Below are positions 48,791 through 60,699 of a stretch of 64,000 bases of DNA, in pieces (position 1 is the first letter of the stretch; the number at the start of each line of letters is the position of its first letter). Origin of the DNA: Heterostelium album PN500 (lineage: Eukaryota > Evosea > Eumycetozoa > Acytosteliales > Acytosteliaceae); the NCBI RefSeq assembly GCF_000004825.1, contig NW_008805103.1, positions 681,941 to 745,940 on the forward strand, in the 5' to 3' direction. Both the position numbers and the translations under genes were made by a program. The notes below the pieces were generated by a model. That model worked only from the letters and a program-made list of their open reading frames with translations, was not told where the DNA came from and did not search any database.

Positions 48791-50775
48791 TTAACAAACA
48801 ATTTATTTGTAAATAATAGAATAAATACTACTATTGTTTATAATAATATCTACTAGTTGTATGTTATTGTATATAATTAAAGATATTAATTAATAAAAAT
48901 AAATTGTAAATAAATTTAATTAAAATTAAAAAAATTAAAAAAAAAAATAAGTGAAAATGGAGAAAAATAACAAAAGAGAAGAGGAGAGATAAATGTTAAT
49001 GAAATGAGCAAATTTAACTTGCAAATGTTAACAATAAATACTCTAAATAATATCTTTTCTTTTCTTTTTGTTTTAAATTAATGTTGTTGTTGTTGTTGTT
49101 GTTGTTTGAAACCAACAAAAAAAAAAAACAAAAGGTGCAAACCAACTATTAACCTAATAATAAAAATTAATTATAAAATAACCAATTATGTTTAACTATG
49201 TTGGTTATTGTTATAAATATATATTTATTTGTTGTTTTGTGTTTCTCTGTGGTAAAAATATATATAAATATTTAAATGTGTGTGTGTGTGAAAGTTTCTT
49301 TGTATATAGATACAATTGTATTTATATGTTTATATATATATATATGTGTGTTTAATATTAAGTAATTAATGAATGAAGTGAGGTGAAATGAAATGAAAAG
49401 AGGAAGTGTAGGTGAAAGTTGCAGTGATAAGAATGGTGATGAGTTGCGTTTGTCTAAAGTTAAAGTTTGTTGTGTTGTGTTGGTGTTTATTTTGTTTTAA
49501 TATTAGTTGTTTATTTACCCAGTTTCTATTTATTTTTACACTTATAAAGTTGATGATGTTGTTTCTGCTGCTATTTTTTTTATAGTGAATATAAATGGGC
49601 TCAGTTTGGTAATTAATGAAAAAATAAAAATAAATTCATCTTAATGTTATTAGATTCCAAAACAGGAAGAGAGTAACATCAGAAAAAGGGGTGAAAAAAG
49701 AACATCCTGCAAAGACAAAAAAAAAAAATTAATCATTTAATTTAAAACTTTTTTTAGTCGGGGCTTTTCAACACACCGCTCACTCGGTGAAAGTGTTTTT
49801 AGTGATGAGTATGTGTGTGGTGTGGGTAAATAAGATAATGAGTGCTGCTAAGCTTTTTAAGTTTTTTAATTTATTCTTTGAGTTAATAGGTTAGCTGTTG
49901 CTATTGTTGTTCTTGATGAATCAACACAAACAACTTACACAATGAGAAGTGTTATTTGGACAACAAAAAAATTTAATTTGAAGTACTTCAAAATATCATC
50001 TACCAAAAACAAAACAAACAACAACGAATCAGTGAATATCAAATCAATCAATCTGATTCAGCAAAAAAACAAAAAAAAAAAGGTGTAATATCGACTTTTT
50101 TAGTTAAGTAACAATAAAAAACGATAACGTTAGTGTTGACCTTTTTAAGTTAAATAAACTCTTTACTTAATAGTCATTTTTTCTCTTTTCAAAGTTGTTA
50201 TGCTTTTTGTTTTAAGTTGGTTGTGTTGGCCAAAGCCATCATCAGGTTATAAATAATGATGATCACAATAATCAACTATTTAGCTATTATTATATATCGG
50301 TTGGTGATTCATCAATCTGAATGAGTGCAAATCTGTCATCTCAACATTCAAAGATGATGAATTAAATTAACTATATTATTTTCCTTAATCGGTATTATAT
50401 CCCATTATTTATATCTCCCCATTTTTTTCACACTTGAACACTACTCTCAACTAAATGATGATCATACATTACTTACACTCATTTATTATAAATAAAATTC
50501 TTTCTTTTTGTTTTATTATACCTATAAATTTCAACAACAATTTAATCTATGTTTATTTATTTGAGTTATAAACCAAACTAAACTTGGAAAATGTCATTTT
50601 TTTGATGGATCATTGAAATCAAACAAATCTTCTAAAATTTTTCTGATAAAAACAAAAAAGTTAATAATTTGAAATTAAATTAAAAGTAAATTAAATAGAG
50701 AAATTCATTCATTCTTAAAATATCTATATTTTAGTAGATTCTATTATTAACTATTATTTATATAACTTTATTAAG
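48791..50775. other. Divergent intergenic region (perilipin / ADP-ribosylhydrolase)
   Basis: About 2 kb with no supported gene. Present are a (TTG)n run at 49082-49105, TATA/TG microsatellites at about 49260-49350, a TGTGTGTGGTGTGGGT box near 49809-49825, and a small CACCG/CGGTG stem near 49774-49789. Confidence 0.5.
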
Positions 50776-51960
50776 ATGGATGAGAAATATTGTGCTTGTA
50801 TGGTTTTATCAGGTGTTGGTGATGCCATTGGTTATAAAAACGGAAGATGGGAGTTTGAGAGAAACCCCAAACAGATATTGAAAGAATATAATCATTTAGG
50901 TGGTTATCAAAATATAAAGTAAATAGTTGTTTGTTGTTAAGTAACAAAACTTAAATGACACATTCTAAGCTAATAATATTTTAAAAACAAAAAAAAAAAC
51001 AACAACAACAGAGTTGATCATAGTAATTGGAGAGTATCGGATGATACTGTTATGCACTTGGCAACAGCAATCGCTATAACACGTGACAATGCCGATGACT
51101 TTGAGAAGACCTGTCAGGAGATGGCCACTGCCTACGTGCGGTGTATGGAGGATATGGGTGGTCGTGCACCGGGCAGACAGTCGATCGAGTCACTCTCAAA
51201 GATGACACCGGGCATGAAGAGCAAGCTGCTCAAGTGGAACGAGATACCGTATGCACCGGCCGGTGGTGGCTGCGGTGGTGCAATGCGCGCAATGTGCATC
51301 GGCTTGAAGTATTCGTCGTCGGCGTCATTCGATCAGCTACTGCGTTTCTCTATCGAGTCGGGTCGTATCACGCACAATCACCCGGTCGGATTCCTCGGTG
51401 CGTACGTCGCTGCGCTCTTCACTTCCTACGCGATCCAGGGTGTCGCGCCACGCCAATGGGGACGCAAACTCATGTCGGAAGGACTGCCCGCTGCCAAGCA
51501 ATATCTAGTCGATTCACAGGCGCAACCTCATCGCACTATGGAGTTGTACGAACGTGGATGGAACTACTTTTACACCGCTTGGGAATCTTATCTTCGTGAT
51601 AGACAGATCGGTGTAGAGAATGGCGGTGATAGCGACCCGGTGTTTCCTGAAACCTATGGATTCCTAGAGCGTGATGAATACTATAATAAGTTATCGTTCG
51701 ATGGTTGGGGAGGATCGAGTGGTCACGACTCTGTCCTCATTGCATACGACGCGCTGCTTGGTGCCGGCAACTCGTGGAAAGAGATGATAGAGCGATCGGC
51801 CATCCACGGTGGTGATTCCGACAGTACCGCTGCCATTGGTTGTGCATGGTGGGGTGCACTCTACGGATTCGAAGGTGTTCCCGATTGTAACTACCAACTC
51901 TTAGAGTATCGTCCAGAGCTCTACGCATTAGCCAAAACATTATTAAATCAAAGAAAATAA
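50776..51960 (+). CDS. adprh: ADP-ribosylarginine hydrolase (ARH1 type)
   Basis: Exons 50776-50918 and 51012-51960; 363 residues (human ARH1 has 357). Start MDEKYCACMVLSGVGDAIGY matches the ARH1 opening; WEFERNPKQILKEY and WRVSDDTVMHLATA near residue 57 give the first metal-binding cluster, and HGGDSDSTAAIGCAWWGALY near 313 the second pair of Asp that hold Mg2+. It removes ADP-ribose from arginine side chains, reversing mono-ADP-ribosylation. WRVSDDTVMHLATA is more like ARH1 than ARH3. The second exon is strikingly GC-rich (long runs of GC-ending codons) against the AT-rich surroundings, more so than neighbouring genes, but the intron and donor are ordinary for this genome. Confidence 0.9.
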
Positions 51961-52175
51961 GAATATAATAGAATAGAATAGAATAACTATCTATTTATTT
52001 GTTGTTATTTGTTTTTCTTATTGTTATATTTATAAACAATCGAATATAGTATAAGTATATTTATTTCAAAGTTTTATAGTTTTATAGTTTTTTAATAATG
52101 TAAAAGGTGGTGTGGTGATTGGTGTGTTGATGGTGATGATGATGATAATGTAAATTTTATAAATTAATTTTTAAT

Positions 52176-53191
52176 TTAAGCAAGGATATCTCTAACCAAT
52201 TCAGCACCAACGACGTCGGCAACGAGTTGATCGAGTTCATCAGTGAATCCACCGGTTTCAATCTTTGGTGCAGAGGCAGCCTTTTGGAAAACAATACCTT
52301 CTTCGAATGATTTAGTCTTTGTTTGGTTGACGGCCTTTTCGATGTCGTGAACCAAAAGATCTCTGTGTTTCTCTTTCAAACCTTTGATTCTCATTGAACC
52401 ATACATAGCTCCTGCGAGGAAACTACCAGTGTATAAAAGCTAAAATAATATTTAATAGTAGTAGAATCATTAGTATCATATGATATATAAACAACACTTT
52501 TTATATAGATCTATTTTATTAATGAATCTAACCAACTAAACTAAACTAATCAAACAAATCAAAATCAAATGAATTATTATTGCTATTATTATTACTACTA
52601 TTACTATTACTATTATATTATTGCTATTATTATTTCAATCTTTTTGTAAATTTGATATACTATTTGTTGTTATCTATCCATCTATCTTCTATTTATCTGT
52701 CTGTTTATAGTATAGTTGTTATGCAACCAATTATTGTTCTTTCTTGCTGTTTGATTGATCAAACAATTTCTTCATTTACCATTGCACAAAAGTTATCTGT
52801 TACTGTATGTAGGTTGTTGTTGTTGTTGTTTCTTTTTTTTTTTTTTTTTTTGTATCATTTTCTGTTGATATCATATGATGTTGTTGATCTAATCTGTTAT
52901 GCTGTGATGATGATATTGATCATTTTATTTGTTTTGAACCAAATTTCTTATTCTATGTTATTTTTATTATAGCGCTATTATTTACTATTTGATCATATGT
53001 CTAGAAAGTTGTATTCTATAACGTTTATTTGTTGTTATCGTAAGATTATAATGATTTACTAATATACTACTTTATTGTTTATTATTTTCTATTTATTTTC
53101 TTGATTTTGATTTTGATTTGATTTTCATAAAGTAAGCTGTTCAGTTCATATAAATACTTACACCAACAAATGAATTTGGAGTGTAAGACAT
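52176..53191 (-). CDS. Small single-span protein, possibly mitochondrial (ATP-synthase subunit e-like)
   Basis: Exons 53162-53191 (10 codons) and 52176-52439 on the minus strand; 97 residues. MSYTPNSFVG then LLYTGSFLAGAMYGSMRIKG, a short Gly-rich membrane helix followed at once by basic and charged helical sequence (LKEKHRDLLVHDIEKAVNQ) and an acidic C-terminus (ELDQLVADVVGAELVRDILA). Small size, GxxxG-like glycines in an N-terminal helix and the basic stretch behind it recall ATP synthase subunit e, but this is a weak match and I do not name it. The intron (52440-53161, 722 nt) is long and contains an ATT/ACT microsatellite at about 52570-52635. Confidence 0.7.
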
Positions 53192-53470
53192 CTTGTTTAT
53201 TTAGATATACAATAAAAGAATTTAATTAATAATCAATATTGAACAGAAATCGCTACCTCATAAAATATCACTGCAGCATTTTTTTGTTTTTTTTTGATTT
53301 CACAAAAATTTGTGTTGAAAAACAAAAAAATGAAAATTATTAAAAAAACGTTACTGTGATCATGAGTGCTATGATTGTGATTTAACTTTTTTAATAAATA
53401 ACGTAAAAAAAAAAGTAAAAGAATAAAATGTTATTATTCTCTCTTGTTTATTTTGGAATTGATATTATTA
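53192..53470. other. Spacer, no gene seen
   Basis: AT-rich with T and A runs. CCTCATAAAATATCAC at 53256-53271 resembles CCTCATAAAATATAAC at 40105-40120; the meaning is unknown. Confidence 0.4.
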
Positions 53471-55774
53471 TCATGCTGATGATGATGATAATGATGATGG
53501 TGAAGATTGATTGTTTGCAATGACAGTGATTGCATCGGATTTATAGCGAATGATGATCAAGTTCCAAATAACAAATATAAATACACCAACTCCACCAAAG
53601 ATATAGGTGATGTTGGTAGGTGAGATATGAGCGGTGTCCAGTAGAATACCGGTTGACATTTTCGCGGTGGTGGCAACAATCGTAAGTATACCGAATTCGA
53701 ATGCGAAAACTCTGCCTCTAACGTGATCTGGCACCGACTGTTGCAGAATCGAAGAGGAATACAGCCACAACACACAGGTAGCAGTCGAACGCAAAACATT
53801 ACATATCAAAAACACTGGGAATACCTTTGAAGTGAATCCTAACCAAAAAGTACCGAACCAATTTAAAAACTAAATAAAATTTATATTAGTTATTAATTAG
53901 TTGTTGAAAAGTTATAATAATAAACTACTTACGAATCCAAATCTTAATATATTTAAATGATTCTCCGGTTTATCTTTGATTATTCTTGCGAATATGAATG
54001 GTACTAGCAGGATACCCAATCCTCCACACGCCAAGATCAACCCTAGTGAAAGTGAACCGTTTTCATCGAATCGGAATTCGGTTTTTGCAAATTTGATGAG
54101 CACGGCATCGATACCAGCCCATACAATCGCTCCAAACGACTTTGTCAGAGATATAATTAAAATGTATGGATTGTCATATAAATATTTTAATCCATCCTTG
54201 TACATTCTGAAATAATCTCTAAATCCAATTGCTATTGCAATAATAAATGATTTTCTTTCTTCATTATTATTATTTGTTGTTGTTACTATTTCTTCTTCTA
54301 AATGATCACTATTACCACTACCAATACTATTTCTATCCATCTCTCTATTATTATTCTTTCCACTTTTTACATGATTTTTAAATACTCTTGCTTTTGTTAA
54401 TAATATAATATTATTATTATCATCATTATCTTCTCCTTCCTCTCCTTCTTCATCTTCATCGTCATTGTTATTACTACTTTCCAACTCTATATCCTCCATG
54501 AGATTTCCACTTTCCTCATCACCTAGCAGCTTTTCGTGTTGTTGTGTTTCCTCGATTTTGTTGCTATTTGATTTCTGTGGCATTCCAGCTTTGAGTCTAA
54601 CCAGCTGTAATACCAATAGCCCAGATCCAAGATAGGTAGCACTATCAATGATAAAGTTGGCATTCGTTCCCAAACCATAGCTTATCAGACCACCGAGACT
54701 TGCACCGATCAACATCATCGATGAGTACGACGCCTGATCGATAGCGTTCGCCGTAATCAAATCGTCTTTCTTCACAAGCATTGGGAACATCGATGATTTC
54801 GCAGGCAAGAAGAACGACCCGATAGTGAATTGCAGAAACGACAGCACGTAGAGCAACCACAGACTCTCGCTGCTTCGGACCAGCAAGAACAGCGGGACTA
54901 ACGCCATACGAAGAACATCGGTCACAATCATGACGTAGCGTCGATCGAATCGGTCCGATACCACACCGGACACCGGTGAGAATATAAAAGACGGGCACTC
55001 TCTGATCACCAGGAAAACACTGACCATCATACCACTCGCTTCGAATCGGGTCAACAAAGAAATACAAGCCAATTCGTTGAACCAATCACCCATGAGGGAG
55101 ATCAACGATGCAAAAAACAAATATCTATAGGGTGCATTATCTCTTATTATTCTGAAATAGGGTGCTGCACATTCGAAACGTCTTAATTTTTCACGGAAAC
55201 TTTCATCACCATTATTATTATTATTATTATTATTATTTCTATTTTTTTTATTATTATTATTATCTTTATCAGCTCCATTTGGTGAATTGTTATTATTATT
55301 GTTATGTCCATATGATAAATCTAAACTATCATAATCATTATTATTACTACTATTATTATCAATATTATTTATATTATTATTATTATTGTTATTGTTATTT
55401 TTAGTATTAATTTTGTTATTATTGTTATTGAAATTTAAACCTTCTGGTATTATTTGTTTTGTATTTTTAAGATTTGAGTTGTGATCTGTCATATCTAATG
55501 AACTTTTAACACCTTTGTAATTTGGTCTGTTTATTAGCTCGAGTGTATCTGGATCCAGCTCTATCTCTATCTCGTCCTGTCCATAGCCCATGGTGAATTC
55601 CAATTCTGATTTGTTACGCTTGTTCTTGAAGTTCTCTACTTCATCGTCATCCTGTAAGTGTGTATCTAAATTGATGCTACTAACAACACTAGCATTACTA
55701 CTACTGATCAAACTAACATTATCAGCCAACTCCGAGTCGGAAACTCCCGATTTTTTAAAATGAATTTGTTTCTT

Positions 55775-55842
<68 letters not shown>

Positions 55843-56014
55843 GACTATTATTATTATGATGTTGAACTTGTTGTTGTTGTTGTTGTTGTTGTTGTTGACT
55901 ATTATTACTCTCTAAATCATCAATATGTAAATCTATATGTTGATGTTGATGATTATTATTTGAATCGTATGAATCTTTTAGATGATCGTCACCTTCATCT
56001 ATTAAAGTCTTCAT
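53471..56014 (-). CDS. MFS_3-type major facilitator transporter with long low-complexity N-terminus
   Basis: Exons 53933-56014 and 53471-53869 on the minus strand; 826 residues. Residues 1-285 hold a poly-Gln run of about 24 (CAA repeats near 55776-55847), Asn runs and acidic segments. The membrane part begins FRIIRDNAPYRYLFFASLIS, LMGDWFNELACISLL, then SGVVSDRFDRRYVMIVTDVL, the loop 2/3 signature of MFS efflux proteins, and FLPAKSSMFPMLVKKDDLIT, ANAIDQASYSSMMLIGASLG, which mark the EntS/MFS_3 group of bacterial and eukaryotic exporters. A long acidic and basic cytosolic loop (about residues 480-580) separates the halves; the second half continues through KSFGAIVWAGIDAVLIKF and DHVRGRVFAFEFGILT. 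Substrate unknown. Confidence 0.85.
55776..55847. repeat. CAA/TTG trinucleotide repeat coding poly-Gln
   Basis: About 24 uninterrupted TTG units on the plus strand, read as CAA Gln codons in the MFS gene on the minus strand. The length and purity suggest it varies between strains. Confidence 0.85.
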
Positions 56015-57073
56015 ACTTTAAGCTCTAAAAGTGAAGTATGTATATATAATATCTACTAAAATAAATTAATGATTAATCATATGAAAAGATCGGCACGTGC
56101 AGATATCATAGAAAACGATGTCGTTTTATTAAAAAAATTTAATAAATTTGCACAAAAAAAAAAACAATAAATCTTAATTTTCTTTTTTTATTATTAGCTT
56201 TAAAAAAAGTTTTTCAAAACTTAAAAAATTTTCATTGGGCATCGGAAAAAGTCATTTTTTAATTGGGCTGACATCATTTTATATTTTATTGTATTGCTCA
56301 GAAGATTGTATATTTAGATAAACAACTTCTACTCCTACAAATACTAAAACCACTTCTTTTTACAATCTATCTAATGAAAACAAAACAAAAATTGGAATCT
56401 TTTCTTTTTTTAATAGATTAAAAGGATTTTTTGAGTTAGAATAACTAATTATTTAAGGTTGTTATTTTATCTTTTTCTCATTATTACTTGTGGGATCCAT
56501 TGACATCATACTTCTCTAAGCAATGAGTGTAAAGTAAAAAAAAAAAATATAATTGTCTGTCTTTAAATTTTTGATTTTTGTTATTTCACCACCTTTGCAA
56601 GGGCAAGTAGAGAAGAGATGTTGATCATTATAAGTTCAATGAAGAAGTTTGAACTAACTGATTATCACTAGAAGGATGAGATCCCTGATAAGATTCAAAA
56701 AAAAAAACATTTCAATTGTGTGTCAACTTTGAAATAAATTTTTGATTTGCACTTTTATAATCAAGTTTGAAAAATGTAATTGGTAATAGAGTTCGGAGAT
56801 TAGAAAACCATCAAATCATCACCAATCTTAAAAATGGGTTCAGCGAACCACTAATAACTGACTCTATAAACTCTGTCATTTAAGTTTGAGATAAATTAAA
56901 CTGAATTTATTTCTTTGTAAATTAATATATTAACATCTTTCTTTTCTGCAGAATTATATTAAATTTAAAGAAAAAATATTGATAGGTATTTAAATTAGAA
57001 TTTAATACATCTTTTTTACTATCAATATTTTATTAATATTTAAATACAAATATATATATTCAAATATTAAAAT
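56015..57073. other. Divergent intergenic region
   Basis: AT-rich, about 1 kb between the MFS_3 gene (minus) and the YeiH-like gene (plus). No coding frame, tRNA or clear motif found. Confidence 0.5.
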
Positions 57074-58492
57074 ATGACATCTATATTTGGAACACTTAAA
57101 AGAATATTACCAAATACAGAGGATTGGTGGAGTACTCTAATTGGTCTTGGAACTTTTGCATTTTGTTTTGTAATTTCATTCAGCAGTAAATCGGATTATA
57201 CTACCGCACCAATATGGTCGAATAATCCAGGAACTTTCTTTACCGATTCATACTATTGGGTTTCCATTCCGATTGCCTTTGTAGTTTTGCTATTTGGAAC
57301 CTATGTACCACTTAAATTCATGGAGAAGCGATTCGATCTCAAAGGCTTTGTATTTATATTCCTCCTGACGATACTCTGTATTATCATTGGAAATCAAAAG
57401 ACATTTCATGCCGTTGGTGTAGGTGCACCGGTTTGGTCTATTGGCATTGGATTTATGTTTTCCAACATTGTTTTCCGAGGCTACCATGTCTATGTCAATT
57501 TGAGAAGAAGAGAAGGTTACCAGACTATTCAAGACGACCGAACCCTCGATGAAATGGAGAATAGCGCCTCTCTGAAATTAAAGGAAACCAAGTCGATTTG
57601 GACCGAAGATTGCATTCCAAGGTGGTTGAAATGTGTGTTGCTCGACGAATACTTTATCAAGGTGAGTCTTGTACTTTTGGCAATGGATTTGTTGAAGGTA
57701 AAAGATGTTTTTGTTCCATCTATCATTGTATCATCCGATACCATCTTTTTATTCCTGTTTTTGTTTGTGGTCGGTTGGAAGATTTGGGTTATCGATCGTG
57801 ATACCGCTATGGTTGCAGCCGCCGCAGTTTCGATTTGTGGTTCGTCCGCGGCCAATGCCATAGGCTCGACTATTGGCGCATCGAAAAGTGCAATCTCATT
57901 CCCTATTGCTATTATGGCGATATGGACGGTTCCATGCATTGTTTTGATGCCAATTATGTACACCAAGTGGCTGGAGGATGCTCTACACTGGACCAGTCGT
58001 GAGGGTGGCGCATGGATAGGTGGAACCATCGATACTACGGGCGCGGTAGTCGCAAGTGCAGCGACGATCGACGATGACGCCAAACAGGCGGCAGCCATCG
58101 TTAAAATGTTACAGAACTGTTTGATCGGTCCGATTTGTCTGATCGTGCTTATCGGCAACATCTATTTGAATAGAGAGAAGGAATCCGATATCTCTGGAAA
58201 GAAAGTACTTCAAATCCTCTGGAACAGATTCCCAAAGTTTGTTCTTGGTTTCATCTCTGTTTGTTTGATATTGTTGGCATTGCCTAGCTCCGATTGGAAA
58301 ACACAGATCATCAACACCTCTTTGTTGGGAAGCTCTTGGTTTGAAACAATGGGATTCGTTTGTATCGGGTTGAACATCAACATCACAGAGATTTGCAACA
58401 ATCTAAGTGTAATGAAACTATTGGTTTTCTACCTTTTGGCTCAAGCATTCGATATGTTTACAACTGGTTTATTAACAAATTATGCATTTTAA
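57074..58492 (+). CDS. YeiH/UPF0324-family membrane protein (putative anion exporter)
   Basis: Single exon, 472 residues with about 11-12 hydrophobic spans. Features of the Cons_hypoth698/UPF0324 (YeiH, putative sulfate exporter) family: VWSIGIGFMFSNI early, CGSSAANAIGSTIGASKS in mid-protein (bacterial forms have CGASA.xA), GAWIGGTIDTTGAVVASAAT (bacterial GxWxG..xHdvaQVvAA), the helix DDDAKQAAAIVKMLQNCLIG, FPKFVLGFISVCLI, and a last pair FETMGFVCIGLNINITEICN. The family is mainly bacterial; its transport role is largely inferred. Base composition and codon use look like the host. Acquisition from bacteria long ago is possible, but intron absence is weak evidence on its own. Confidence 0.8.
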   Translation: MTSIFGTLKRILPNTEDWWSTLIGLGTFAFCFVISFSSKSDYTTAPIWSNNPGTFFTDSYYWVSIPIAFVVLLFGTYVPLKFMEKRFDLKGFVFIFLLTILCIIIGNQKTFHAVGVGAPVWSIGIGFMFSNIVFRGYHVYVNLRRREGYQTIQDDRTLDEMENSASLKLKETKSIWTEDCIPRWLKCVLLDEYFIKVSLVLLAMDLLKVKDVFVPSIIVSSDTIFLFLFLFVVGWKIWVIDRDTAMVAAAAVSICGSSAANAIGSTIGASKSAISFPIAIMAIWTVPCIVLMPIMYTKWLEDALHWTSREGGAWIGGTIDTTGAVVASAATIDDDAKQAAAIVKMLQNCLIGPICLIVLIGNIYLNREKESDISGKKVLQILWNRFPKFVLGFISVCLILLALPSSDWKTQIINTSLLGSSWFETMGFVCIGLNINITEICNNLSVMKLLVFYLLAQAFDMFTTGLLTNYAF

Positions 58493-59350
58493 AACAAAAC
58501 AAAACAAAACAATAACTATAACTATAACTATAACTGTGGCTATATTTTTAATAATTTAATAATATTTCAAATTTAATTTCTTTAAAACGATTTCAAAATC
58601 AGAGAGATGGTTAATAAATACAAGACAAACTATTGAGAATGGAATATGGCCTTGAATTAGTTGTTAAATACCAAATTGCTTATCTTTTTGCACCTAAAAT
58701 ATCTATATTATGGTTATATCTTCCCATAGTTGTAATATGATAACTTCACAATTATCAGTGAAGAGAAAAAATATAAATTAAAAAAAAAAAACATGATAAT
58801 GAGAGACAATACTCTATGTCTAACATTCATACTTGTGTGGTGGTAGAGATAACAAGAGAATTGAAATAAAAAAAAAGTTGTTTGATTAAATTTAAAAATT
58901 GTATGAAACTTACAATGATTAAACAAACCACATGATAAGAAGAAATGCATTGATTCTGCACATGAAAAAACAACATTAAAATTATGTGTGTGGTTGATGT
59001 ATTAAAAAAAAACAAAATGAACTGATCACTAATTTTTCATAGGATATGTTCATTGTTTGGGTTGTAATCTTTACTCGCATTCATATGAAAAATAATTGTA
59101 TAAGAAATAATGGTGGTGCTTAATATGAATATGAATAGTGATGTGATGTTATATATTTTTGTTAAAACAAATATTAATAATAATATAAAATGAAAATAAA
59201 TAAACAAAATCAAAGGAACTGAATTCACGAAACAACAATAACAACAACATTCATTGTTTAGAAACTATACTCAACAACAACAAGTCTATAAACCAAAACC
59301 TACCCAACAACCAACTAATTACTTTATAAATTAATACATAAATCAAACAA
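58493..59350. other. Intergenic with short tandem repeats
   Basis: Directly after the YeiH-like stop are (AAAAC)n and (ATAACT)n short repeats (58494-58537). The rest is AT-rich. A TATAAAT-like element at 59325-59331 precedes the cysteine-peptide gene by about 20-25 bp. Confidence 0.5.
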
Positions 59351-59515
59351 ATGGAAAAACTATTTGCAATCCTACTTATTGTCTTGGCTCTCATCTCCAT
59401 GGTAATGGCTTCCCAGTGTGATTGTGAAGAGGCATACGAAGCTTGCAGCCTTAAGGGCGGTACCGCATTATCATGTGGCCGTGATCTGTTCATCTGCCTT
59501 AGTAGCTGTGCTTAA
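59351..59515 (+). CDS. Small secreted six-cysteine peptide (54 residues)
   Basis: ATG at 59351, stop TAA at 59513-59515. Residues 1-20 are a textbook signal peptide (MEKLFAILLIVLALISMVMA) with a likely cut before Ser21. The mature part of about 34 residues, starting SQCDCEEAYEACSLKGG, has six cysteines at 23, 25, 32, 42, 49 and 53: C-x-C-x6-C-x9-C-x6-C-x3-C, an even number that suggests three disulphides. The coding part is clearly more GC-rich than both flanks and is followed by AATAAAA-type signals (59630 region). There is a TATA-like box upstream. I recognise no family; candidates by form are a cell-cell signal, an antimicrobial or antifeeding peptide, or an extracellular matrix component. 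Confidence 0.75.
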   Translation: MEKLFAILLIVLALISMVMASQCDCEEAYEACSLKGGTALSCGRDLFICLSSCA

Positions 59516-60699
59516 AATGCGATGAAAAAGTGCATAAAAAAACAAAAAACATCAATTTCCTTCCAAACAACTAAAATTGACAAACAACAAAACACAACAA
59601 CTACAAATAATAGTATTAAACTAAAGTTAATAAAATATTCGCACTAGTTTTCTAAAAAAATAAAAATAAAAACACAATTTCAAAAAACAAATTTTTATTT
59701 AATAAATTGTTAACATTACACATATTATATATAACTGTTGAAATCAAAATCTATTATAAATTTAAAGAAATAAAAATAAAGTTAGTAAAAATACGTCTTT
59801 TTAAAATCATTAAAAAGATTGATTCGATATGTTATAAAAGATCAGAGTTAAGCAGCCAGCTTTTTCTTCTTATTACCAATGCATCGATATTCATACGTAT
59901 ATAAATAAAAACACACGGCTCCGTCGGTAATTTGTATCATCATCCAAATATAACAAATTAAATCAATCTTTATCTTTATTAACTTTTACATGTACTTACA
60001 AATTTTTAATAATAATAATATTCTTCACTTTCCCAAGAAACAAATACACAAAAACAAAACACCTAAAAAAGAAAATCAATCAAAAGAAAAAAACAACTAT
60101 TTATATTATTAGTATGATTGATTATTTTAAAATTTATATATAATAATAATTAAATAAATATAAATATATAATGAGAAGTTTTGGTGTCAGAAGTTAATTC
60201 ATATATAATCAACGTGTATGTTCAGAGACTCTAGTCTGTGAGTATGAATGTTTCATCATCAAAACTATAGATATTTATATTATAATAGATGGATAAATAA
60301 AATTTAATTGATCGAACACTTACTTTAGCCAAAAAACGAATGAAGCAAAAAATGTTGGTGCCGTCAGTTTTGTTAACAAAAGTCTCCATAGCAAAAAAAT
60401 TAGGCTCCAAAAACGGTTCATAAAAAAAAAAAGTAAAATTTTTTTTTGGTTGGTCGAACTTCAAAAATAAACCAAACTTTGTTCATTTAAAATATTACAA
60501 TGTTTTATTATTATTATTAAATTTATTATGTTATCTATCTGTTACAATATTGTTTTAAAAAATTGGTTATTAGTTATTATTATTATTATTACTATTGTTT
60601 TTGGAGTGTTGGGTTGAGTTTTGAGGTGAGTTGAGTTGAGATGGGTGATGATGAGTTGACGAAACCAAAAAGTTATGTTTACAATTTTTGATTAAAAAA
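59516..60699. other. Intergenic, possible short spliced RNA or micro-gene
   Basis: Mostly AT-rich. On the minus strand a start near 60422 opens a hydrophobic frame, MNRFWSLIFLLWRLLLTKLT, to a GTAAGT donor near 60324; joining to an ACTATAG acceptor near 60271 would add about ten residues before a stop. Very short, with no recognisable family, so I leave it as a possibility only. A (ATT)n run lies at 60568-60592. Confidence 0.3.

Noticed and set aside
52580-52972. Leu/Phe/Tyr-rich open frame in the long intron of the small membrane-protein gene
   Set aside because: Begins in an ATT/ACT microsatellite and is pure low complexity; best read as intron.
60231-60464. 77-codon frame and alternative spliced hydrophobic peptide on the minus strand
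   Set aside because: Two competing frames, T-rich composition, no family; too weak to call a gene.
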